Shown: positions 51,901 to 63,900 of the stretch, piece after piece
Position numbering within the stretch: the stretch's first letter is position 1
How the letters are laid out: each line of letters starts with the position of its first letter
Assembly (NCBI GenBank): GCA_038380435.1
Contig: JAWZYU010000008.1
Coordinates: 77,762,020-77,826,019 of the forward strand
Length of the DNA: 64,000 nucleotides
Source: Ryuthela nishihirai
Taxonomy: Eukaryota; Arthropoda; Arachnida; Araneae; Heptathelidae
Direction of reading: 5' to 3'
Program-made: the position numbers and the translations under genes
The notes under the pieces: generated by a model
The model's database searches: none
What the model was told of the DNA's origin: nothing
The model's input: the letters and a program-made list of their open reading frames with translations, nothing else

Positions 51901-54900
51901 ATAAACATGTCTCTTTCAAATTTTGAAAAATTACGCTTTTTGTCACCTTTTAATTCATACATCTGATAAATTTCATCACTAACCTAATATTACCACTGTT
52001 GGTGCATATAATTTTTATTTCGATCTTATGGTTTATTATTTTTACCTATTTTCTTATTTGTTTTGGCTTTGACATTTGTCGGTTGGTCGGTTGGTCAGTT
52101 TCTCTGTTTGTCGATTTGATAAAATGCTGTCCCACTACATCTTTCGAACGTGACGGAAATGATTTGTTAAATTACTATAAGAAGCTAAAAAAGTTAATAA
52201 ATTACTATATAAAGCTAATAAATATACTGACTGTCGTAAACTATTTTGAATTTTGCCCCCACTATTCCCTCTAATAAAAGGGTGGGGGAGGATTTTCGGT
52301 GGGTTACACTTTAACCAGTCATATCTCAAATTTAAGCTTGTGACATCTTCAATATTATGGGCTATCTCAAACACGACTCCAAAAGAAGAGATTGGGTTGG
52401 GTTGTTTTACCTCTGAGCGGCACTTTTTTTGCACACCATGGGCTAAATGGCCAGGTCACATGGACCCCGAAGGCTCAGAGAAAGTTGGGAGAGGGGACCC
52501 ACTGGAACATCTGTTGGGAGATAGATGGTAGTCTCCCGTCAAGGCCATCCAGCGTGTTCTTTAACGTGCACAGGGTACGGCTCTCCCGCACACGGAAGAA
52601 GGGATTGGGTTGGGTTGTTTTACCTCTGAGCGGCACTTTTTTTGCACACCATGGGCTAAATGGCCATGTCACATGGACCCCGAAGGCTCAGAGAAAGTTG
52701 GGGGAGGGGACCCACTGGAACATCTGTTGGGAGATAGATGGTAGTCTCCCGTCAAGGCCATCCAGCGTGTTCTTTAACGTGCACAGGGTACGGCTCTCCC
52801 GCACACGGGGCCACGGTTTAACGTCCCATCCGACGGACGGCGGCCTTTCCAAGCCCATCGGTTTCCCCTGCTGACCGTGGGCAGGGCGGGGAATTTTGCG
52901 GAGATAAATCTCAACGCTGACCCAGCTGGGACTCGAACCTGCGAACTACAGATTACGAGCCTGGCACGCTACCAACTCAGCCACCCCCGCCCCTGTTGAG
53001 TGAGTAAATCGGACCCCTATCTTCGTTTGAAGCAAATACGAACTACTCAGTGACTGATTGCACTATCGATATGCTTTAGGTTCATTTTGCACTTTTTAGG
53101 GCCTATATAGGAAGACAGGTTTATTTTTTATTTTGTTAATTATTTCACTACAGTTCATTCATTTGCACAGGATATGCTGGGCATAACTGAACAGATACTG
53201 AATGCATATAAAAACAAAAACTACAGTGAATGTCAAAAGATAAGCACGGATCAACAAACTGTATACGATAGAAGTCATTAGAAGTTAATAAAAGATTTTT
53301 AATTTTACTAGGAAGTTAAATGTATAGCTTTGAACAATCAACATTTTTTTTTTAAATCCGTACAACGTCACAGAAAATGTTAAACAGACAATCCTATTAG
53401 TAGTCTCGATTACTTCAAATGAAAAGCTACATCGGCAGTCTGTAGTAGCCGATTGCTTTGTGATGCGGCAATGACCGCATTTAGACGACTCAAAATAATG
53501 GATAGCAGTTATAAAGTTTGAGCTGGGATAAAGGTTGTCATTTGGTGTACAAAATTCTGTTACCTCAACGCTGTGGTAGGAATACAAAACAACCCAAAAG
53601 TTATCAAAAGAGTTCAGGGGAGTTCTAAAGTTTCAACACCCGCGAGATATTGTTATGTAGGATTTATAACGATATATTATTATATATCGCTTTCCATTTC
53701 TTTCAGGACAGTAGTCCCAAACAGCAGCCCCCTCGGTGTGAGCGCCTGTACGTGGTGAGGGGGACCACCCTGTGAAGGTTCCCGCTGGCTCGGTTACCTT
53801 CGCAGGGTCCTAAACGCTCGCCCGCGTGTTTGCCGTGCGCGGAGACCCGTGTCCCTGGAAAGGAGGATCCTGGCAGTTGCTCAGGGGTCCCCGTCTTCTC
53901 TCCCCAGCTCATGACTGGTGGGGTCCCCTTTGGCCGTTTTGCCATTGGGGAGCCTGTCTGTCGCGGGGCTAGGCAGCGAATTCCGGGGCCGCTGCTATAC
54001 ACTGCTTTGGCCTCTGCTTCAGGTAAACGGGAGGTCCTGGGGCGGCCCCCTCAGGATCAATCGGCTGGTGGGCTGGTCCTGCTAGGGTCAACTATGCAGA
54101 TCGGTGAGTAACCTTGTCCACCGTCCGGACAACGGTTTGCGAGTTTCCCCACACATTTACTAATTTTGTAGTTTTCTTTCTTTTGTGAGGCCAGCTCTTG
54201 CCTCACACTTTATTGCTTTGTTGCTTCTTTTCTTTTGTGGGAACTCCGACGAGTTTCCCACAATTTCTCTTTTCCTTTTCCTTTTTGTTTTGTAGTGAGG
54301 GCTTGGCTCACTGGCTGTGTGGGTATGGTGCCCGGGCAGCCCTGGCGCCCAACTGGGCGTCCCCTTGTTGGACTCCATGGTGGGTGGGGACAACGGGCAC
54401 TGAATTCCCCAAAAACAACCATGAGTACAACTACTCATAATTCACCGATCAATGCTGCGAAGAGGGCTCGCCATGAACCCCCAACTTCTGTGTCTTTGCC
54501 TTCGTCTTCGTGTGTGTCTCCGTCTCCGAAGTTCCTGATCATCCACTCTACGGGTGATCAGGTGCTTGGAGACATGTCCCCGTTTTTTATACATAAGGGT
54601 ATTCAAGGTCTTGCGGGAGAGCCGAAATCTGTCAAGCGCCTAAGATCTGGTGACTTGCAGGTGGAGACTGCGTGCTCCAAGCACTCGGAGCTTTTATTAA
54701 AGGTTACAGCGATTGGTGGAGTGGCAGTCGAAGTCACTCCACACAAAACGCTCAATTCCTCCCGGGGCGTGATCTCCGAGTGGGGCCTCCTCAAGGTTTC
54801 TGAGGAGGAAATCCTCTCGGAGCTTTCTGCCCAGGGGGTGATCGCAGTCCACCGGGTTTCATCACGCCGTAATGGAAAGTTAGAGCCCACCAGGGTACTA

Positions 54901-57900
54901 ATCCTAACTTTCAACACTCCACGCCTGCCTACTTCCATCAAGGCAGGATACTTACACTGCGAGGTGCGGCCATTTATACCCAACCCTCTGCGTTGCTTTC
55001 AATGCCAGAGGTTTGGCCATGCCCGCACCGCATGCCGGGGCAAGCCCACCTGTGCTCGTTGTGGCAGTCAGGATCATCTCGAACCTGACTGCACAGCAGA
55101 AAAGGCATGCTGTGTAAACTGCCGTGGTGAACATCCGGCGTACTCCCGCGACTGTCCGAAGTGGCTGGAGGAGAAAGAGGTACAGCGCCTCAAGACCCTT
55201 CATAACATCAGCTATCCAGAGGCGAGAAAGCTCGCTGCACCGCCTGCCCCACCTGGCAAGGTCTCCTATGCCGGTGCGGTTGCCGGAAAGCCCATCGTCA
55301 AGATGGCTTCCGTGGCGGTGCAGACCGACATCAGCGTTCCACCAGCTGAATCTTTCTCGCCTGCTGCCAAGTACCTCTTGACGCAGGCGAAGCCGACGTC
55401 GGTGTCCATCTCGACATCGACACCGGTTTCTATTCCTGTGTCGCCTTCCACATCCACCTCCGGAAGGCCCCCTCCACCCCGCCCACAGACAGCAAGACCT
55501 TCGAAACCCAAGGGGCCCCCGCCGGGGCCCAAAAAGAAAATTTTACCTCCTCGTTCGGCGGTCTCTGATCCGTGTTGCTCGGACGACTCCGAGGACATGG
55601 ACACCGACCGCCCCAATTTTCCAAAACCGTCGCTGGCGACGGTTAAAATAAATCGTAAGTCGTCCGCCACTTCTAAGACCTGAGATGGCCACACTCCTTC
55701 AATGGAACTGTCGTGGATTCCAGAGGAATATTGACGACATCAAGGTCCTCCTGAGGGCACACCAACCCCTTTGCGTGTGCCTTCAGGAGACATTCTTGCA
55801 GACAGCCAACAATCCCACTATCCGGCACTTTTCTCTCGTTCGCCGGGACCGGGATGGAGATGGTCCAGCTCACGGGGGTGTTGCCATCCTCGTGAGCAAC
55901 CATTCTCCATTCCAGGTCATTCCCATTACTACGAACTTAGAGGCGGTAGCCATCCGCCTCTTTGTGGGATTTTCGTTGACTGTCTGTTCTGTCTACCTCC
56001 CACCCGGAAGCATCGTTTTCCGGGACGACCTTGATGACCTCGTCTCGCAGCTGCCGTCCCCCTTCCTCATCATGGGGGACTTCAACGGACACAGTCCACT
56101 TTGGGGCAGTGCTGACACCAACGGGAGGGGCCGGGTCCTGGAGCAGTGGCTTCTGGATCCTTCTCTCTCCCTGTTGAACACCGGTGTCAGTACTTACTTT
56201 CATTCCCCAACCCGCTCTTTCACTGCCATTGACCTCACCATCTGCTCCTCCTCGATCCTTCCACTCTTTACATGGGAGGTCGAGGACAATCCATATGGAA
56301 GCGATCACCTCCCCGTGGTGTGCACCATCTCTCGTGGGGGGCCCTGCAGCCCTTCGTGTGTCTCCCGGTGGAGGCTTGATCGGGCTGACTGGAGTGGCTT
56401 CGAGCTCTTGTCTGAGCTTGATGATCACTCTGTCAGCCAGGAGCCCATCAATGTCGCAGTGGCGGAGTTGACGGACTGCATCGTCCATGCAGCTGCCTCT
56501 ACTATTCCTCAGACCTCGACTCGGTTTCCACGGTTCCCAAAACCGTGGTGGAATCCCGACTGCACCGCAGCTCGTAAGGCTCAGAACAAGGCTTGGGGGG
56601 TGTTTCGGAGATATCCGACGTCCCCCAACCTCGAAGCATTCAAACGCGCCAGGGCGAAAGCCCGTTTCGTCCGGCGCCAGAGCCAGAAGGAATCTTGGAT
56701 TAAATATACTTCTATCACCCGCACGACCAGTTCTAAGGTCGTGTGGGATAAGGTCCGGAAGATGGGTGGGAAGTACACGTCCCACTCATTATCGATCCTG
56801 GAGCACAATGGACAGGCAATTGCTGATCCTCGTGCAATTGCCGACACTCTGGGGGAGTCATTCTCCTCCATCTCCTCCTCTTCCTCGTACTCCCCCGAGT
56901 TTCTGGCCCAGAAGAGCAGGGCTGAACGCTCTCCGCTGTCCTTCCATTCGAATGGCCTGGAGTCTTACAACAGGCCATTCACAGCGGAGGAGCTTCGCCG
57001 TGCTCTGCACACTTCTCGTGCATCTGCTGCGGGGCCAGACAATGTCCATTATGCCATGCTCCAACATCTCTCACCATCGAGTAAGGATCGACTGCTCCGA
57101 CTCTTCAACCGTATTTTCATCGAGGAGCAGTTTCCGGACTCCTGGCGGGAGGCCATCGTCTTGGCCTTCCCTAAGCCAGGAAAAGATCCCAAGATTCCTT
57201 CACATTATCGTCCAATTGCATTGACGAGCTGCGTCTGCAAGGTGTTGGAAAGAATGGTAAATACCAGGCTGGCCTGGTATTTGGAACATCACGGCCTTCT
57301 TTCCAACACCCAGTGTGGCTTTCGCAGGCACCGGTCTACTTTAGACCACCTGATCCGCCTCGAATCGGCGATCAGGAATTCTTTTTTACGACGAGAGCAC
57401 CTGGTGTCAGTTTTCTTCGACATCGAAAAAGCGTACGACACGGCATGGAGATTCGGCATTCTTCGTGACCTTCACAGCTTCGGCTTGCGAGGTCACATGC
57501 CGATCTTCATTGCGAACTTTTTATCTTCTCGTATTTTTCGAGTTCGTGTCGGCAACACTCTGTCGCGGCCTTTCCCCCAAGAACAGGGGGTGCCTCAAGG
57601 CTGCGTCCTGAGTGTTACGCTTTTCGCTGTCAAGATCAATTCCATTACACGGCAACTTCCTCCGACTGTAGGCAATGCCCTCTATGTTGATGACTTTAGC
57701 ATCTTTTGCTCATCGTCCAGCATGAGGGTCATTGAACGACAACTGCAAACTGCCCTGAACAATCTCTCGGTTTGGGCGACGGCGAATGGGTTCCGGTTCT
57801 CCCCACAGAAGACCGCTTGCGTGCACTTTTGCCGCAAGCGTAATCTTCATCTGGACCCCGAGCTGCGGCTCGGGGGTAACATCATTCCAGTTGTGGCGGA

Positions 57901-60900
57901 GACCAAGTTTCTCGGTCTCATCTTCGACCGAAAATTGACCTTTTTATCTCATATTCGACATCTCAGGTCCAAGTGCACGCGGGCATTGAACATCATCAAG
58001 GTCCTCTCCTCCCTCTCTTGGGGGGCGGACCGATGTTTTTTGCTCCGCCTTTACCGTGCACTTGTCCGGTCGAAACTGGACTACGGATCCCAGGTGTATG
58101 ACTCCGCCCGGGATTCGGTGGTGAAGGTGCTGGACCCACTCCATCATCAGGCCCTCCGTGTGTGCACGGGGGCCTTCCGCACTTCGCCGGTCCAGAGTCT
58201 CTACGTTGAGACTGATGAACCATCTTTATCTATTCGCCGTCAGTAGTTGTCCCTGCAGTATGCATCAAAATTGCGATCCCTGCCAGGCCATCCCACTTGG
58301 GACTGCGTTTTCAGTCCCAGGTGGGAAATGTTATACCAGAATCGGCCGACTGCCATTCGTCCTTTCGGTTTGCGTGTCCGAGGTTACCTGCGAGACATCA
58401 ACACCAGTCTCGATAGCATCGCACAGTCGACAGCTGAGCCAATTCCACCTTGGCTCGCTGTTTCCCCTTCCTGCGATTTTTCCCTGTGCAGGACGGGGAA
58501 GGCCTTTACACCCGACTGTGTGTACCGGCAACTCTTTGCCAGCCATCTTGCTGCGCACCCGGACTTCTTGCCTGTCTTCACAGATGGCTCGAAGTCCGGC
58601 ACTTCTGTGGGATCAGCCATGGTCTGCTGTGATGTAATCATTGCAGACCAGATCCCACTGCAGTGTTCCATCTTCACTGCTGAGTTGCATGCTATCAGCA
58701 TTGCCTTGGACCATATAGCAGCTAAGCATCATCGTCGGTGTGTGCTTTACACCGACTCGCTTAGCTCGCTACAGGCTTTGATCTCGGTGAGGCATCGGCC
58801 TCACCCTGTTCTCTCCAAGATCCGCCAGCAGCTCCATCGTCTGGCAGCCACCACCACGATTCTCTTCTGTTGGGTGCCCGGTCATGTCGGGATCAGGGGC
58901 AATGACTTGGCAGATGCTGCTGCCAGGTCAGCCACGCCCCTGTCCGACTCTCCGTTGCCGGTTCCATATGTGGATTTCCGGCAGCGTTTCACCATCGAGC
59001 TCCGGGCACAGTGGCAGAGATCTTGGTCTGAACAGGTTGCTAACAAGCTCTTCGAGATCAAGCCCATTGTCAAACCGTGGCAGTCTTGTTTTCGCAGGAA
59101 TCGTAAGGAGGAAGTTGTCCTTGCTCGGCTCCGCTTAGGTCACTCGTTTTTAACACACTCTTTTCTTCTTAAGGCGGACGCAGTACCTAAGTGCGAGTTT
59201 TGTGACACCATTTTAACAGTTAAACATATTTTAATTTATTATCCAGCTTTTAACCTCGACCGACGTTTGTTTTTTACCTTTCACGATTTTACGTCCGAGC
59301 CCCTTACACTCGGACATCTTTTATCCGATGATTCACTTTTAACTACTGTTTTCGAATTTTTACGCTTTACCGGATATTATACTCGTTTATAAATTTTCTC
59401 TTTTTTAGTGGATTTTTACCTGTTTTTTCCATGGGTCCTATACACCCCTTGTTATTGTTGATTTTACACTTGTTGTTTTCTTTTATTCTTTTTCTATATA
59501 TCGTTTTTATGCTGTGTTGTTTGTGTCTCTTTTAAATTTGGTTGTGGGTTTCATATCTTTTACCCTTTTAATCGTTTGTTTGGCGCAATATAGCCTTAGT
59601 TGCTATTGCGCCAAAAAACCCCAAACAACCAACCAACCAACCCAAACAGCAGCAGAGTCCAAAAGCCAGACTCTATGCCTGTAGACCTGTTGAATCCATC
59701 CATTTAAGCTGCAGACCCACTTCACCTGGTGCCACAATGATGTAGCGTGTTGGGTTGGGTTGTTTTACCTCTGAGCGGCACTTTTTTGCACACCATGGGC
59801 TAAATGGCCAGGTCATATGGACCCCGAAGGCTCAGAGAAAGTTGGGGGAGGGGACCCACTGGAACAGCTGTTGTGAGACAGATGGTAGCCTCCCGTCAAG
59901 GCCATCCAGCGTGTTCTTTAACGTGCACAGGGTATGGCTCTCCCACACACGGGGCCACGGCTTAACGTCCCATCCGACTGACGGCGGCCTTTTCAAGCCC
60001 ATTGGTGTCCCCTACTGACCGTGTGCAGGGCGGGGAATTTTTGCGGAGATAAATCTCAACGCTGACCCAGCTGGGACTCGAACCTGGGAACTACAGATTA
60101 CGAGCCTGACGCGCTACCGACTGAGCCACCCCCGCCAAAATTATCATTCGCCGGATGGACCCACGACCTCCTGATAACATGTCAGGTGTTCTGCCCATCG
60201 AGCTATCGGCCGCCGGATGTAGCGTGTGGATACAGGAACATTGTAGTTACATCCTGTTTGGGGCAGGGGTGGCGCAGTCAGTAGCGCGCCAGGCTCGTAA
60301 TCTGCAGTTTCCATTCCCAGGTTCGAATTCTTCCTGGGCCAGCGCTGAGATTTATCTCCGCATGACCTCTGCACTTCCCTCAGTCAGTAGTCAGCCTGCA
60401 CTTCCCTCAGTCAGTGCACTTCCCTCAGTCAGTAGGGGATACCAATGGCTACGAAAGAACGCCGTCCGTCGGATGTGATGTTAAGTCGTGGTCCGTCTCG
60501 ACAGAGACCTCGTTAACGAATACATTGGATGGCCTTGATAGCAGACGACCATCTGTCTCCCAACAGCTGTCCAGTGAGTTCCCTCATCCAACCATCTCTG
60601 AGCCTTCGGGGTCTCTGTGACCTGGCTATTTAGCTCATTGTATGGCTAAAAACTGGCACTGATATTTTCTATACAATTGAACAGCAAAATATAAAAAGAA
60701 AAAGAAAATTGCAGAAATCTAGAGAAAGAGAGATAGGAACTCGCAACCATCCCCATTTAATATTATGCCCAATTTCGTTGAGCGTAATGCATTTTTCGAT
60801 GGAGGCTTTCACTGGATGGCACCACCAACTTTCATACATCTGATGTAGGTTCTCTGAATGTTCTGAGGTATCGTGATGAGATCGTTGATCCTTAGGTCAA

Positions 60901-63900
60901 GTCCTGTGTTAGGGCACAGGTGATGAATTCCTCCTAATGGAAAATAATTCCTATGAGCATAGACTAAGACTCACCCTTATATCTGGAGAAGAAATGTATC
61001 CAACGAATGGAGTGGCGTGCATTTTCTATAGATCTCAACCACATATAACCAGTTTCGGATGTCTGAAATTCGTATCGATACTATTCAATGTCCTCCCTAA
61101 ACCGTACAGGACCTCTTGAATTCTGTTATTGCTCAGCAGACTTTAATGCATTCGCAATCTCCGGTTTATTAAAGTTATGATTCGATAGTGTGAGACATTA
61201 GTGCTAGAAGAAGGGTTGTTTTACCTCTGAGCGGCACTTTTTTGCACACCATGGGCTAAATGGCCAGGTCACATGGACCCCGAAGGCTCAGAGAAGGTTG
61301 GGGCAGGGGACCCACTGGAACAGCTGTTGGGAGACAGATGGTAGCCTCCCGTCAAGGCCATCCAGCGTGTTCTTTAACGTGCACAGGGTATGGCTCTCCC
61401 GCACACGGAGCCACGGCTTAACGTCCCATCCGACGGACGGCGGCCTTTCCAAGCCCATCGGTGTCCCCTACTGACCGTACAGGACCTCTTGACTTCTGGG
61501 CAGGGCGGGGAATTTTGCGAAGATAAATCTCAACGCTGATCCAGCTGGGACTCGAACCTGGGAACTACAGATTATGATCCTGGCGCGCTACCGACTGAGC
61601 CACCCCCGCCCCTGCTAGAAGAAGCCACATTCATCATTAGTATAGAGCAGGTCACAACTCCTATTGACTTTACATTTTTTATTCAATCCCCCTCCCACAC
61701 ACATACCACCACGACCACCACGAGAATCATTTTTCACCTAGCTTAAAATTTTTACGTTTTTTCAAGGCTTTAGGCCCAAATTCTCATGATTTATAACAAC
61801 AACATCTTTTTCTTTTATCGTTCTGCGCAATTTGTTTAAAGCTGTCGAAATATTTTTCGACATATGAGCGTTTCATTGATCCGTGTTTCACTTTTTAGCG
61901 ATAAGTGTAAAAATTAATACTAAAAATGATTTAAGGAAGCCATCGAAAATTGTCAAAGTGAAAGCCAAATGATATAATTTCTCTTTATTACACATTGACT
62001 GCGCTTTTATGTTTTAAATAAATAAAAAATAAATAAATAAATACCCCCTCAAGCAGCTGCTTGCCACAGAGGTTTACAGGAGCCTGTCAGTTCATATGCC
62101 ACAGTAGATCTGAGAGGATGGCAGGACCTCAGCAGAGAAACAACACGAACATCCATGCCTTACCCGGGGCTCGAACCCAGGTCCCGTAGATCAGCGGGGC
62201 GGGGAGCGGGGGGTGGCTCAGTCGGTAGCGCGCCAGGCTCGTAATCTGTAGTTCCCAGGTTCGAGTCCCGGATGGGTCAGCGTTGAGATTTATCTCCGCA
62301 AAATTCCCCGCCCTGCCCACGGTCAGTAGGGGACACTGATGGGCTTGGAAAGGCCGCCGTCCGTCGGATGGGACGTTAAGCCGTGGCCCCGTGTGCGGGA
62401 GAGCCATACCCTGTGCACGTTAAAGAACACGCTGGATGGCCTTGACGGGAGGCTACCATCTGTCTCCCAACAGCTGTTCCAGTGGGTCCCCTCCCCCAAC
62501 CTTCTCTGAGCCTTCGGGGTCCATGTGACCTGGCCATTTAGCCCATGGTGTGCAAAAAAGTGCCGCTCAGAGGTAAAACAACCCAACACAACCCGTAAAT
62601 CAGTAGCCAAGCGCTCTAACCACGCGGCCACGGGACGACTATTTGTCTTAAATGCAATGATATAAAATATTGAGAGTAATGTTTCCTACCCACACGCTAA
62701 TAATAATTATACAATATCATATGCAAGGATAATATATATTATATTAGAAAAGTATTAAGACACTTCTATATTAGGCCAAGGAAAAGGTAAATTCAAAGTT
62801 TTTAAAACATTTTATGGGGTAGAGGAGACTAAGATACAGATGAGATAAAATGTACTTGAATATCAATTTTAAACACTATTTAAGATATAAAAAACTATAA
62901 AAATTGAAAAGTTTGAGTAAACACTACTTTTTAAAAAGATTTTCTTCAAAACTAATGACTGAAACTATTATTTCTAAAGTAACTGGTTTTCCACAGTAGT
63001 CAGGCAGAAGTATACAGGGTGAATCTGAAAAAGTGGGCAAAACTTTACGGGGTGGTAGAACGCAGCTATACGAGCAATATTCGTCGTAGAAAGTATGGGC
63101 GGAACGCAAACGGCGAGCCGCTAGGTGGCGTTGGAAATGGTATAAAAGGGTCGGTCCTCGCACCCAACGGCATTTCTACCGTGGATTGCCGAGAGGATGG
63201 CTGGTTATACTAACCACGAAAGCACTTTTGAGCAATTTCTTTGAGCATGTACCTCAATTACATTCCTGTTAATAAAATGTTTTCTGAAGTATCTCCTCTC
63301 CTTTTTGTGTTCATTCTTTAAATGTGACAGTGGAAAACTACCTTTTAACTTCTCACCGCTTGCGTTCCGACCATACATTCTATGACGAATATTGCTCGTA
63401 TAGCTGCGTTCTACCACCCCGTAAAGTTTTGCCCACTTTTTCAGATTCACCCTGTATATGCAAAGGAGAAGATATGAGAGGAATGCAAAACCTCATCAGA
63501 AAGACAAAACAGAAAACGTGTCTTGAATTAAATAATATAAATGATTGAAAATATCATGTTAATAATAATTCCCTCATGTTAATAATAATTGCAGATTGAA
63601 ATGGGAGTGCAAGAACATCGTAGTTTTAAGCATCGTTTTTCTTTAATTCCATTCACTTATTTGCGCATTAAAAACAAGAGCATCTTTAGCACTCACGGTT
63701 TATGAAATAAAGTTTTTTGAACAGACAGCTTTTATCACCGAATTTCTAAACGTAGTATTGAACACTGATTACAGACAACATTAATAATTATTTTATTAGA
63801 ACCTACCTGTACTATGTATGAGCTTGAACCCTTTTTTTTGCACGGAACCATCTGTCTTTAACACCATGTACATGCTGTTGCCGGATGATACAGCAACACT

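Larger units (their letters stand above)
53716..59653 (+). mobile_element. near-intact I-type LINE with 13-bp target duplication
   Basis: Target duplication CCCAAACAGCAGC at 53716-53728 and 59641-59653. Order: GC-rich 5' region (53729-54420), ORF1 (54421-55683), ORF2 (55685-59392), 3' region, hairpin (59579-59615) and CCAA-repeat tail to 59640. Presence of RNase H after reverse transcriptase and CCHC knuckles in ORF1 place it in the I superfamily (I/Nimb-like; inference). GC content is far above the surrounding intron. It lies antisense to the CUB gene within its 17.9-kb intron. Apart from one stop codon it looks recent. Confidence 0.93.

Noticed and set aside
53285..53587. 53.4-kb Cys-rich frame as an additional exon of the CUB gene
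   Set aside because: An acceptor in the correct phase exists but no phase-1 donor; exon A joins exon B in frame without it.
55937..56785. 282-codon antisense frame within LINE ORF2
   Set aside because: It lies opposite the endonuclease in GC-rich DNA where stops are rare. It has no domain and overlaps a much longer, clearly coding frame.
1343..62631. Recurrent 60-140 codon frames on the strand opposite SINE-1 (starting MGCFTSERHFFAHHG)
   Set aside because: They are the SINE-1 body read backwards. They stay open because the copies are young and alike, and they vary wherever a copy has an indel. They would appear as spurious gene families in automatic annotation.
63019..63450. Two opposing frames starting MNLKKWAKLYGVVERSYTSN
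   Set aside because: They are the two arms of a palindromic MITE, so the same peptide is read from each side.
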